From: Teratosphaeria epicoccoides
Taxonomy: Eukaryota > Ascomycota > Dothideomycetes > Mycosphaerellales > Teratosphaeriaceae
Reading direction: 5' to 3'
DNA length: 26,893 bases
Assembly (NCBI GenBank): GCA_021401465.1
Contig: JADDMT010000245.1
Coordinates: 1 to 26,893 of the forward strand
Within the stretch, counting starts at the first letter, position 1, and the number at the start of each line of letters is the position of its first letter. Position numbers and translations under genes: made by a program. The notes under the pieces were generated by a model. It had not been told where the DNA came from, did not search any database, and saw nothing but the letters and a program-made list of their open reading frames with translations. Of this stretch, positions 8,034 through 17,740 are shown one piece after another.

Positions 8034-8408
8034 TCATCTCTTAAGCTCATCTTCCCACCTCCAGCTGATCTTCTGTACATCTCGACAATCCGCCGTGCTC
8101 GCATTTCCCTTGCCATTACACCGAAAAGCAAACGCGTCCCCAGTAATGGTCCGCGTACCTAGAATCGCGCAAAAGGTTCCTCTATACTTCCCCCTTGCGT
8201 CCCATGGTCCGTCCATGTTCAGTCTTGCGTTGTAGTGATAATTGTTATTGCAGACTTCTTTCGTGGCTGAGTCGACGGGATTGCCAGCTGAGTCGACGCA
8301 GCGGCAGCGAGCGAAGAATTCGCCAGCTGTAAAGGGACCTTGAGCAAGGACAAGGGTGCTTTGGGTGGTAAGGAGGAGAAGGGAGGCGGTGGCCAGGTGG
8401 CGATGCAT
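8034..8408 (-). CDS. Small cysteine-rich secreted protein (candidate effector)
   Basis: Single-exon frame of 124 codons, ATG 8408 to TGA 8036-8034. Residues 1-22 form a classic signal peptide (MHRHLATASLLLL ... TLVLA, cleavage likely before QGPF). The mature part of about 100 residues has six cysteines (35, 37, 53, 80, 97, 108), an even number suited to three disulfides, and no membrane segment. It carries a small internal repeat (VDSAGNPVDSA) and ends in the dibasic KR. Upstream there is a pyrimidine-rich leader and a good start context (CACTGCCATG), typical of fungal genes. No RIP stops occur, although mutated transposons lie about 0.5 kb to one side and 3.4 kb to the other. I do not recognise the family. 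Extracellular location is well supported; a role at a host interface is inference from size, cysteines and context. Confidence 0.8.
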   Translation of the reverse strand: MHRHLATASLLLLTTQSTLVLAQGPFTAGEFFARCRCVDSAGNPVDSATKEVCNNNYHYNARLNMDGPWDARGKYRGTFCAILGTRTITGDAFAFRCNGKGNASTADCRDVQKISWRWEDELKR

Positions 8409-9697
8409 GGCAGTGGATTTGAGTGGTGAATTTTCCGTGGTACGTGATTGCTGGTAATTTAGCTAGGATAGTAGTGAAGGTGGGAGATGTAGAACTTTTC
8501 AGAGTTGAGGTGCTGGTTTCGGCTAATATTGGAGTACAATTGTAGCTTGGCTGAGACTGTTAGATAGGCCGCAAGTTGTGCTATACCGATTGTGCAGAAA
8601 CCGACACTCATCCCATTCCGTGCCGAGGGTCGGATCGAGTGCGATGCCGGCAAGAAGCTCTAGAATTGATATCCGCATGCGCATCGTTCGCATTGCTACG
8701 CATGCCTACCAGACGAGCGCGAGCTTTGGTAGGCGGAGCGTCGAACCAACAAGATCAAAGACGCATGCAGTCGGACAACCTAGACTTTTAAGAGAGGTCA
8801 TTGCGATCGGAGAAGAAGCTTTAGCAGGCGAGGGATAGCTGGGCAGTGCAAAAGTCCAAAGAGCAGCAACAACAAGGCTGGCAAAGCTGCGCGAATTGTT
8901 GGATAGGCCATACGATGCAGCACGACCACAAAATGATCAAGTGTCCAAAATACCGTGTGGGCCGCTGATACCACTCCCAGGACGGATGTGCGGAAAGCAA
9001 CTATCAATTGAGTCTGCGCGGGATACGGCGTGCCGACCATCAGCGAAGACAAGCATTTTTCTAACCATCACCGAAGAAAAGCCTTGTCGAATAAACACAG
9101 TTAGCGTCGACGCGGTGCAAGCCATCTGTCTCTCAGACAATGGTAGCAGCAAGTCCCTGGATCTTGTTTCTCAACCCCGTACGTGAGATCACCGTCGGAC
9201 AGACAATCGCACGGGAGGCAAAAGCCATAGGCGGGGTGGCCATGAGGACCACTTGCGCGAAGTCAAGCGATCCGCCCGGCGGACAGGTCCATGGCAGCAC
9301 CGAGTCTGGAGATTTCGTTGCTGGAATGATAGACCAGCGGAGGCCACTGGAGCAACGAGGACGCAGATAAGGTATGCCAACGTGAAAGCAATCCCCACAA
9401 CATAGACTCGGCGCAGAGGAGCTTCGGGCCATCTGTCTCGCTCTTCACGGAAGAGTCCTAGGATCTTTGACTGCTATCTTTTGCATCTTCCAATCTTGCC
9501 AGGCCATAGCCTTCGCCTGCCGCCTTGTGACTGCCGGCAGATCGCAGAGAGGATGAGCAGATACTGCTAGGCTCAAGCGTAAGTCTGGGCAGAGGACGAC
9601 TAAAGGGTAGGCAGCCTAGATCAGGCAGAGGGCCTGCGGGCAGAGCTACAGCGCCTCGTGAGAAAAGCTAAAGAGTGTTAGCAAGGACCTAGTAGGT
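8409..9697. other. Island intergenic sequence, possible remnants of a membrane-protein gene
   Basis: It includes the presumed promoter of the secreted-protein gene (8409 to about 8560) and otherwise only short overlapping frames. Two minus-strand pieces are hydrophobic: 9473-9189 (see separate entry) and 9052-8798 (no ATG, several hydrophobic runs). They are in different frames without a clean splice model, so I do not call a gene here. Confidence 0.4.
9189..9473 (-). other. Open frame with one transmembrane-like segment, possible exon
   Basis: A 94-codon open frame without ATG, preceded by a possible acceptor (CAG at 9473-9471). It reads as a charged stretch (FREERDRWPEAPLRRVY), then a strong hydrophobic segment (VVGIAFTLAYLICVLVAPVA), then Arg/Trp-rich sequence less like a real protein. 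It may be one exon of a membrane protein, a decayed gene, or chance. Evidence for expression or splicing is absent. Confidence 0.2.
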
Positions 9698-10080
9698 ATG
9701 AGCAACCATGAAGTTAGTAATGCTGATCATGAAGATCCCCCTGTACGTACCAACGACCTCAGAGTGATGATTGTGCGAGATGCAGCCGCAGTAATCTTCC
9801 AAGAAGAACTTCTTGAGGAGGCTTTGCGATCTGGCAGTGAGTTGTGCCCTGGATCGAATTGCGACGAACGTACTGTCCCAAGGCCTTCGTGGTTGACCTT
9901 GTTGATCTCGATTCCGGGAACTGGCTAGACACAAGGCGGGTCCTGCTTTGGCAAGACCGTGACCAGTTGGGGTCGCAGGCCAGTGACGCAAGAGATCCAG
10001 CTAGAATCGCGGTCACGTCCGCCGAGCTTGGGCTCACGGCCTCAAATCTAACCAAAAGAAAGATGATGTGTGTTCTCTGA
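9698..10080 (+). CDS. Hypothetical small gene, low confidence (frame change near 9838)
   Basis: ATG 9698 opens a 76-codon frame (MSNHEVSNADHEDPP ... VRDAAAVIFQEELLEEALRSGS) that becomes less protein-like after about 9837. From there the next frame (9844-10080) looks more coding (FVVDLVDLDSGNWLDTRRVLLWQDRD) and ends at TGA 10078-10080. Position 9836 begins a GTGAGT donor-like hexamer, so an intron is conceivable; a frameshift is the alternative. No family is recognised, and a long open frame also exists on the opposite strand, so this may not be a gene. Confidence 0.2.
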
Positions 10081-11415
10081 GATCTACGGCCCTTTTAGAC
10101 TAGCACGGCAGTGCAGAGATGTTAGGAGCGCCGAAGTTGCTAAGGCTGCAGGTGGTGAAGTTTCTCTCTTGCCAAGTTGCATTCTAGAGTCTAGGCGTTG
10201 TAGCTTATACAGCCAGGTCCGTGACATGGAAGCAAGCGTCTGACGGTACGGCGTGTTCCCGCTCCGACTGAATGACTTGAAACGCTCGAGATGCGGTGGC
10301 GTGAGGCAACGGCGGCTTGTCTTGCATGTGCTTAAGTTAATCTTGGACTGTCGAAGGTAGAGAGCAAAGCGGTAGCGTCTCTAATGCAGATACTGCTAGT
10401 ACTCTAGCCCGTGTCTGACTCTTGGACTCCGGCGGGATGCCCTGTTAGCAGACGTGAAGGTATCATGCCGCCTGTCGAAGAACCTCAAATGCCAACTGCT
10501 TACTATAAGTCGGTCTGGACAGGAACTTAGATAGGTATACCTCTGCGGCGGCGGCTGCTCTATCGCGCTAACGGCGAGTCGACAGCGTTGTATCTAGTGC
10601 GTCGGGCAGCTGCTTCTCGCATAACAAAGGTAAATTTGCAGGGTTTTGTCACACGTGCTTGGCGAGTACGACGGATCAGTCTTGTGTTCAGCGTCTGCCA
10701 GGACTGCGTTCTGGTTGTGCGCTTGCCGGAATAATGGTGTCGCGTGGGGCGATCGATTTTAAGAAGCTACGGGTGCAGCAGGAGAGCCAGTCTACTTACA
10801 CAGCCAGTCTGCATGGCATTCACAGCAGCGCTGTGCAGGGGGCTTGCGGCTCTCAAGCAGCTCGGCTATCAGTTGCATGGCACAGATACTCGAACTGGTA
10901 GCTGCATGAGAGGAGCGGACTATACACCTCAGGAGGTCTGCGGTCCACTACTAGTGTACTCCTTAACTGCTGAAAATGACCGCATCGGGTAGGATGTCGT
11001 GCTTAGAGGGCGGTGTGGTCCTTCGTGAGCATGGTAGCATCAGTTTGCCCAACGATGCCTGATCGGCCGGCTGGCGCGAGCGCCTTCGATGCTAGCATCT
11101 CTCTCGCCTGTCCGCTCCTCGCCTGTCCGCTCCCCGCCTCTTCCCTCTGCGCCTCTCAATACAAGTCCAAGCCGAAACCTAATAACGCTGGCGTCCTCTT
11201 TAAGCCCTCCGCCTCGCTTCCTGCGAAAGCGCTTTTGATGCCTGCGTCGCTCCGACCCCATGATATTCGTCTCTCGCATCCTCGTGTATTGTTCGCGGGC
11301 TTCCATGTTGGGGGTTGATGATATCTTCTTCTACTGCTACTGGACTGCGATCTTCGTATACGTCCCAACCGGTGCCCAGAGCAAGCATTGACGCGCCATT
11401 GACAGCGTCAGGCAC
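10081..11415. other. Island intergenic sequence without a supported gene
   Basis: Only short overlapping frames occur on both strands (for example plus 10659-10901, plus 10744-10992, minus 11306-11040) with no recognisable motifs. The stretch 11100-11160 has an imperfect CGCCTGTCCGCTCC tandem. A 14-mer, GCAGATACTGCTAG, occurs at about 9555 and 10384. There are no stops or dinucleotide biases suggesting strong RIP. Confidence 0.45.
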
Positions 11416-11757
11416 ATGCTTACTTCGGCCGAGATCTTACTAGCCACACACATCGCCTTCAATTTGATTTCCCGTTTCTTCATCTTCAGAAAAAACGTCG
11501 TGTTAGTAGACCATCTCCGTCGCCACCTACTCTCCGTCGCTGCTGCTCAGACCGACCATGCTGCAGCTGCTCTCCAACTGAACCTCGCCGCTACTGCTCT
11601 TCAGTCTGACTGTGGTATTGATGGAGTAGTATTGACATGGCGAAAGCGTCGAATGCGCGCGCAGCAAGTCCCGCTGAAAGGCTGTTACTGTATTGACTAC
11701 AGGGCGAAACCCAGAAACTGTCTAGTAAAGAAGGTGTGTCAAAGGATGTCCTTCTAA
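11416..11757 (+). CDS. Hypothetical 113-codon ORF at the right edge of the island
   Basis: The frame runs from ATG 11416 to TAA 11755-11757. It begins with a hydrophobic N-terminus (MLTSAEILLATHIAFNLIS), followed by an Ala/Leu/Gln-rich helix (HLLSVAAAQTDHAAAALQLN) and a basic C-terminus with four cysteines. It could be the first exon of a larger gene cut off by element E, or a chance frame. No family is recognised. Confidence 0.25.
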   Translation: MLTSAEILLATHIAFNLISRFFIFRKNVVLVDHLRRHLLSVAAAQTDHAAAALQLNLAATALQSDCGIDGVVLTWRKRRMRAQQVPLKGCYCIDYRAKPRNCLVKKVCQRMSF

Positions 11758-11820
11758 AGTATCAACTAGGAAGCTACTAGCGGCGGTCTGAAGTTGCTAA
11801 AGTGCAGATGCGTAAGCGCC

Positions 11821-11877
11821 AAGTGATATCATCACGTGTTTGGTTTCAAGTAAGTCAGTTATTGTCAGATATCACTT
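11821..11877. repeat. Perfect 10-bp inverted repeat at island/E boundary
   Basis: AAGTGATATC at 11821-11830 is repeated inverted as GATATCACTT at 11868-11877, with a 37-bp spacer. It sits where balanced sequence gives way to RIP-type sequence, so it may be the end of element E, a small inverted-repeat element, or a footprint. Confidence 0.4.
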
Positions 11878-11995
11878 CACTAGCAATTAATATTGTGATT
11901 CTAATGCTATTATTAGCCTAGGTATAAGTGATGCCTCCTTGTTGCTATTAACTTACTATGTTACACACTTAAATTACTCTAATATTATACCTGAC

Positions 11996-12864
11996 AAGGT
12001 ACTAAAATAGCTAAAGCATTAACTACTAATTTGCCTAAACCTAAGCTACTACTACTAGCGCTAGTATAAGTTGTTTCTATACTTATAGCATACTTATAGG
12101 AGTAGTTACTAACTTATAGTAGTCTATACTATCTAGAGACTAAGAATACTACTAATTAGTAGTATAAGTCTAAGGATAGCTAGTAGTACAATTATAACAC
12201 TAGCGTTAAAGAGAAAGATGCCCTCCTATACAAGTATAACATAGCTACCTATATTATAGAGACTAATAAAGACAAGCTAGCTATTAATCTATGTAACGAA
12301 TACACTAAGTGCAGTTATAAGTATAGGGTCTAGTCCTAGTGTAATAATGTAGCTTGCGCATTCTATAAGTATAACAATTACATTAGATGTTACGCTAATT
12401 ACTAGCATAAGCTGTTAATTAAGGAGAAAATAGAGGCAGTTAAGTTAAGGCTTACTATAATTAAACTGCGACTAGACAAATTCGACATGCGCATTAATGC
12501 GTAGCTTAGTAATATAGAAGGTATGCTTAGTAGTACTAGAGACATTAATGATGTTAATGATAATAGTAACATATAGTCTGTTATAGTAAGGTTTAGTATA
12601 GTTAAGGGGCAGTTAGCTATGCTAGTAGAGTATGTTGCTAGTCTTGTAGACTACAGTAATAGCTAGTTTACTATAATACATGTAGAGCTTAATGCTATTA
12701 TAGAGTAGATAGTTAACATTAGTCATACTATTATAATCTATATTAAGGTACTCTAGGGGGCTATATTTGCAGGTACTACACTGCTAGAGTATACTAATAA
12801 AGAGCGCTATGACCTCTTAGGAAGTAGTATGTAGTAGTAGTAGTAGCAAGGCAAAGGAGTATAG
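11996..12864 (+). pseudogene. Cysteine-rich plus coiled-coil ORF of element E
   Basis: One frame is readable from about 11996 to TAG 12862-12864 (start codon not identified). Internal stops are TAG/TAA at Gln positions, including a run of five TAG at 12832-12846 that most simply was a CAG/poly-Gln run. Cysteines cluster at 12292-12408 (NLCNEYTKCSYKYRV, then QCNNVACAFYKYNNYIRCY, with several Tyr probably former Cys). After them comes a helix rich in K, E, I and L (IKEKIEAVKLRL ... LRLDKFDMRINA), likely a coiled coil. This plan, cysteine cluster then coiled coil, convergent with the other ORFs, mirrors the antisense gene of family B. Function unknown. Confidence 0.55.
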
Positions 12865-13138
12865 GGGTTTAGCGTAGCTTAGGTAATGCTATTAAGTTGA
12901 CAATGTTAACGCCTACTATGACTTAGCTATAAGCGACATTCTTAACATCTTATTTATAGCTTCTATTTCATCATACTATTAAGACATGTTAAATATCTTC
13001 GTGGCGATTACACTATTAAACACGTAGTAACTCTATAATATTATTAACACTAGGAATTAAATTGACATAATCCCCTATCTATTAACTACATCATTAAATA
13101 CTATTATAAAGGTCCTTGTAATTAGTCTTCTTACGTAG

Positions 13139-15064
13139 TCATGGCTTATATATTATCTTAGCAAGTGTTAGTATTAGTAGCTTCTTTGTCTTCTTATTCT
13201 TCTCTGCCTTAGTCTCTACTAGTAGCGGAGTCTTTACTAGTAGCAGAGTATTTGCTAGTAGCAGAGTCTTTGCTAGTAGCGGAGTCTTCGCTAGCAGCTA
13301 AACCTCTGTAGCTGCTAATACTGTCGCAGCTAGAGCTACTATAGTAGTAGTAGCAAAGTTGATATTACTAACAGCTAGTCTTTAAGGAGCTTCCGACTAA
13401 TACTCCTGATTAATAAATAGCTCCTTCTTAACATGTGTAGACTATAGCTTAGTCTTCTTATGCAGCAAAAATAACCTCTTGCTCTTCATGATCTCTTCAA
13501 GTAGCAGAAGCTCTTTATTACTATTAAGCTTAGTTAGATCTAGCATATTAATACCATGCTATGAACTATACGCTAGAGGCTCGTTAGACTAAGCCCTCGC
13601 AGTTCTAACTAGCTCTAGCTTGATGATTTGACTATTAAATGCCTCTGTAGTTAGCTATACGACTAATAACTACAGAGTACTTAGTAGTAGCTAGACTAGT
13701 AAATTAGACGAAGGATTCCGTTTATAGCCTCGCTATGTAGTTACATAGCTACTTGTAGGCATGACCTCCTCTTTAGCAAGGATAGCATAGATGACAGGGT
13801 CGTTAATATTATAAATATCAGGGTCGTATTATTATGTTAGGGAGGGGATCTTGTCCTTGATAACTAAATTATTACGGTCGTTTAAGAGCTTATCGAACTT
13901 AGCGTCTATAAGGTAGAATCTACCCTCGATAGGATCATTAGTAGCTAGCTCCTTATTCTCTACAGGCTACGTATCAGAATCGTCCTGTAGCTGCTAAGGC
14001 GGATTCTTCTTAATGTAATTCATCTATGACGCTATAGTAGCGTCTGTCTTAAATAAGACTATATTAACCTACAGGTTATACTTATTCTTACTCTTGCCGC
14101 TAGTCCTAAATAGCTTTAACATCATCTTGATATTATTATATAGCTCTATGTCTATTTCGATAAATTGCTATGTAGCTAGATCTAGATCGTGGCTATTAAC
14201 GACAATATGACCCTAATAGCGTAGATATGACTAGATGTCCCTAATGTGATCGTGCTTGATACGCCTTAATAGGAAGTCAATTAATAGGGGCTTGTCTTTA
14301 AGCTCGTTATATTCATTGTCGTACAAGGTTACTACCCTGTCGTACTAGTACTCTAGCTCTGCTACAGATATAGTATTAACCTTATCATGCTACTTAGTAA
14401 GTGTAAAGGTCTTTACCTACTTCTAAGCCTTAAGATTAATCTTCAAGCACTTTAGTACTAGCGGTAGTATATTAGACGATTAGCTATGTATCGCCTTACC
14501 CCTACCTTTACTCTTCGTCGATTAGGGTTATAGCTACTCTGTAACTACATGAGACGACCTTGCGAGCATGCTAGCATGTAGTGTTAGCTTAGGCGCTAGG
14601 GTAGGCCTATGTCTAATATACTCCTAATTAGTAACTAATAGCATGCTAGCATATAAAGATAGCGCTAGTAGGCCTTAATGACCTAGAGCTGCTTAGCGAC
14701 GCTTCTGCCAAGCTGCCTGAAGGTAACGAGGCTCTAAGTTTAGAGTTAGTGTCATACAAGGCGTAGTAGCAGCTAGTAGTAGTGAAGTCACAGGGGTGTT
14801 TAACATGCTAGGGTTAGGACTAGAGTTTAGAGGATTATTCGCATCTATGAAAGCAGATAGTTAGTCATGAACTATAGCGACTAACGTAAAACGAGTAGTC
14901 GTAGTATAGTCGTAGTAGCTTTTGTCGACTTACTCTACTAGGCTGCCATTAATAAATAAGGCGCTACTAGTACTTAGTAGGTTAGATTAACCATGTTGCA
15001 ATAGTTGCACTTAGGTACCCTGTAGTCATACATCGCGCTATAATGCCCTCCTAGGGTCGGACAT
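13139..15064 (-). pseudogene. Large unrecognised ORF 2 of element E
   Basis: ATG at 15064 (MSDPRRAL) to TGA at 13141-13139 is exactly 642 codons, with many in-frame TAG/TAA and no indel, so the protein was about 640 residues. Readable parts include RVVTLYDNEYNELKD, IDFLLRRIKHDHIRD, VNIVLFKTDATIAS and PIEGRFYLIDAKFDKLL. The C-terminal part has a six-residue repeat of the type KTPLLA, encoded by 18-bp tandem repeats, then a Lys-rich end (KAEKNKKTKKLL). No domain is recognised by eye. It could be a structural or replication protein of an undescribed element. Confidence 0.6.
13211..13300. repeat. Five 18-bp tandem repeats inside ORF 2
   Basis: Units such as AGTCTTTGCTAGTAGCGG start at 13211, 13229, 13247, 13265 and 13283. 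As 18 is a multiple of three they keep the frame of the minus-strand ORF and encode a repeated hexapeptide. Confidence 0.8.
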
Positions 15065-15187
15065 AGTACTATCTAAGCTTAGATCCGCTCTATGTATGCT
15101 AGATTAGCCATAGTAAGTTAGTAGTTACAAGGAAGAAGGTAGGGGAGCAGATCGATGAAATAGCAGATATAGGCTAGCTTATATCGA

Positions 15188-16150
15188 TCAGACTAAGAAG
15201 AAGCACTCTTGTAACAATCTCATGTAATACTACCCTATTAGATTAAAGCTATCTAATAAGTCGCTCAGATAATCCTACTATGGCATTACTAGTCTGTCTA
15301 AGGCCTCTAACACCTGTTAGTCAGGGTAGTTAGCTCTGAATTAAGCTACTACAAGATGCTTATCAGACTCTGCTAACGTTAGTATAGTATTACTAGCATC
15401 TAGATAGGCCTTTGCGGTATTACGGAGGTATTAGTAGGCGACTATGTAGAGCCTTTAACCTGTTACTAGCTTAGTAGCGTTGCTAGTAACAGCAGGGATA
15501 TCAATATTAACTCGCTACAAGCTCTTAGCATACTACTATAGTGTCTTAGCTAAAAGGTATTTGTCTAGGTATGCTAATAATTAGCTCGTGCCCTTATTAA
15601 GGCTAACTGCGATCACACTGCGATTAGCGCTAGTAGTAGGGGGTTCATGCATATAGGTGAAAGTTACAGAGCTCTTAGAGCTCTATAATAGGGCGATTAG
15701 CTCTATAAGTACACTGTGATTAGACTTACTAAAACCTAGATCGTAGAGGTATTACTTAATAGCTAATAATCAAGGGCTATTAGGATCGATCTACATACTA
15801 CTTTATTAGCTAGGCATAGTCTTGTAGAGCTCCGGATAGCCGTATAGTCTCTTAGGGACACTAGGTACGTAGTAGTGTAGCTAATATAGCTAGCTACAAA
15901 TGTAGTAATTCTTCTACAAAATAACAAACTCCGTTGCTACTATCCGCAGGATAGGCATATAGATTGCCAAGAAGGCGATCTTGTTAGAGAGTAACCCCTC
16001 GCTATATTGCCTGCAATCTCGTAGCAATTGAAAATAATCACGCTAGTAATTAAGCTTCGTTTTAGCGAGCTGTCCCTACTACTGTTTAATGCGTTAATTT
16101 ATCTTACTAGTGCTATATTAATAGCAATTAGTGAAGATTAGCTAGTTACC
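15188..16150 (-). pseudogene. Unrecognised ORF 1 of element E, 5'-truncated by B'
   Basis: One frame runs from the LTR junction (first full codon at 16150) to TGA at 15190-15188, about 320 codons, broken only by TAG/TAA/TGA of RIP type. Readable parts are QLLRDCRQYSEGLLSNKIAF, VPSVPKRLYGYPELYKTMP, LAIKQYLYDLGFSKSNHSV and AYLDASNTILTLAESDKHLV. No family is recognised. Its 5' part should lie beyond the B' element, outside the window. ORF 2 starts 124 bp downstream in the same direction. Confidence 0.55.
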
Positions 16151-16575
16151 TGTTATAAGGGTAGGTGCTAATAGCAGGAAGGGGATTAGGTGTTAGACTT
16201 GCAGAGCTGTAAAGAATATCGACAATAGCAGTTAACCTTGTAACTGACTCTCCTCTAAGTAAGAGAGGATTAAATTGAGATTAAGTACGAAGCTCCTAAC
16301 TACCTGTCCTAAAGCTATCCCTATATACTAGAGAGACAGAGTAGCTCTGTTAGATCTGTTATCCCGTGACAGATCCCTTCTTCCTTGTAGGCCTATAGAT
16401 CTGTAGACTAACCCTACAGATCTAGGGATCTATCCTTACGTGATAGATCCTTTCTCCTATGACTATGCCTATAACTTATAGTACTCCTATGACTATACTA
16501 TGACTTATAGCACTTAGGACCCTCATGATCCTGTATCCTATAGTACTCTAGACAGTACTCCTAACACTTATGACA
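16151..16575 (-). repeat. 3' LTR of B' (425 bp)
   Basis: In plus orientation it runs TGTTAT ... ATGACA. The TGTCAT/ATGACA ends of the left copy are kept except for one transition. It lacks about 65 bp of the tandem unit seen at 2910-3399. Both TGAGTCA and both CACGTG motifs of the left copy are altered here. Confidence 0.85.
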
Positions 16576-16655
16576 CTATCCCCCTCTTAGCCTAGCTTGT
16601 CCCTAAGCTACCTTATTAGTGCGGGGTTTCTCTTATCACTTTTTTTTACGCTATA

Positions 16656-17288
16656 ATGTCTTCTCTTTCTACATTACTGCCTTATGTTATTCTAGACACT
16701 AACGCCCCTTTAACGCAGAAACGCAAACGCCGCGTAAATCGAATCTATCGTTAGGGCCAGGATAGCATGAAGTCCTGCACTTAGTGTCAAGAGTTAAAAC
16801 TCGTTTGTTAGGTACACATTTCCTTAGGGAAATGTTTGTAATGTCACTTTAGCAACTGTCGGAGTTACGACGCGAAGGTAACAGAGGTCGAATAGAAGAA
16901 GTTAGGCAATTAGCGGAAAAGACTAATTACTAATCTCGATCGTGCAAAGGCGGTCCTAGCTAAGGCTTCGCAGAAGATAATAGAGGCGTATACAAAGGAG
17001 ATGCGTCTTTAAAAACAGTTAGACGTAGTTAACTAGGAGGTCGAGGATAGTCGCGCTCTTGAGGAGCATGAGATTAGGGAGGATGAGGCCGAGGAACAAG
17101 CTCTCTCGCAGGCTAGGTTTCTCCTTAACCTAGATCCTTCCGCAGGTCTCGCTCTTAGTCCTACGACATGGAGCGTAATAGAGGGTTTCGCTAACGCCTC
17201 ATATTAGGGTTTCCTGGATGGCGTGATAGCTAAGCCGGTCGACGGCGTCCCGCAGGAGTCTAGTCGCGGCTTAGGATCTTCTTCCTAG
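16656..17288 (+). pseudogene. Antisense gene of family B (copy in B')
   Basis: ATG 16656-16658 lies 81 bp inside the element from its 3' LTR, antisense to pol. The 211-codon frame ends at TAG 17286-17288 (possibly itself a mutated CAG) and has about nine RIP-type stops. It keeps the basic stretch (QKRKRRVNRIYR), the CxxC cysteine cluster (one cysteine now Tyr) and the Glu/Lys-rich coiled-coil part of the left copy. It ends 33 bp before the stop of the convergent pol gene (17324-17322), so the two genes are tail to tail. No separate TATA box was seen; transcription could start in the LTR. Confidence 0.65.
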
Positions 17289-17321
17289 GTTCGTTCCTTT
17301 CTCGAAACTTCGTATCTTTTG

Positions 17322-17735
17322 CTAACAGTTTCGCAGATGTTCTAGGGGTTCCTAGGTGTTCTCGGTACTCCTATATCCTTCCCATTTTACTAAGTACTCT
17401 CGCTGTCTGTCCTGCTACTAAGTGTTAATAATCCTCTTAACAGTGTACTCTAGTTCTTCTACTTTAGGGTCAAGTAGTAAGGGTTCTAATTGTAGTGCAG
17501 CGTCTAGCGCTACTTGTTCTAGCAGAGAGACATAGAATACTAGGTATATTCTTATCTGCTTAGGTAGCTGTAACTTAAAATTAACTAGTCCCTTCTTAGC
17601 CTTAATCCTGAATAGTCCTAGTTTTACAGTGTCTAGTTTTTTACTCGGCTTGTCTGATTTGATGTGACAGCAGAGGAGATATACCTTGTCCCCCTCCTTT
17701 AGAATTAGTCCCTTAATTCTCTTACGATTCGCGTA
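17322..17735 (-). pseudogene. Pol C-terminus of B': integrase tail and chromodomain
   Basis: It continues the B' integrase frame after the A insertion (YANRKRIKG ... EGDKVYLL), then the GPF/Y-type module and the chromodomain (YLVKWEGYRSTENT, EPLEHLRNC), and stops at 17324-17322. Unlike the left copy it has a stop inside the chromodomain, where TAG replaces a Trp or Gln codon. Confidence 0.85.
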
Positions 17736-17740
17736 CTATG
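17736..17740. other. Target site duplication of A, 3' side
   Basis: CTATG here pairs with CTGTG at 25909-25913. Read on the minus strand these are CATAG and CACAG; the single difference is a CA-to-TA change. Removing the element restores a continuous codon series of B' pol, which fixes the insertion point. Confidence 0.85.

Larger units (their letters stand above)
11878..16150 (-). mobile_element. Element E: RIP-degraded, unclassified, three ORFs
   Basis: The tract is strongly TA-enriched, with long frames broken only by RIP-type stops. On the minus strand two ORFs follow one another (16150-15188, then 15064-13139). A plus-strand ORF (about 11996-12864) converges on them. No RT, integrase, transposase or helicase motif was recognised. 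The right end is cut by the insertion of B' (LTR at 16151, candidate target site TTACC at 16146-16150); the left end is near the 11821-11877 inverted repeat. Region 12865-13138 between the convergent ORFs is AT-rich without a feature. Confidence 0.6.
16151..17740 (-). mobile_element. Family B chromovirus B', 3' portion (continues at 25909-26893)
   Basis: It holds the 3' LTR, polypurine tract, antisense gene and the C-terminal end of pol. At 17740 it is interrupted by the complete A element. B' pol resumes at 25909 in the same codon, across the 5-bp target duplication (CTATG at 17736-17740, CTGTG at 25909-25913 on the plus strand). B' is inserted in ORF 1 of element E. Confidence 0.85.

Noticed and set aside
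8798..9052. Membrane protein ORF on the minus strand
   Set aside because: It has no ATG, a stop directly upstream and no coherent continuation; hydrophobic runs alone are not enough.
10659..11318. Several ORFs of 70-100 codons in the island
   Set aside because: They overlap each other in different frames and strands, have no motifs, signal or splice pattern, and are the length expected by chance in balanced DNA.
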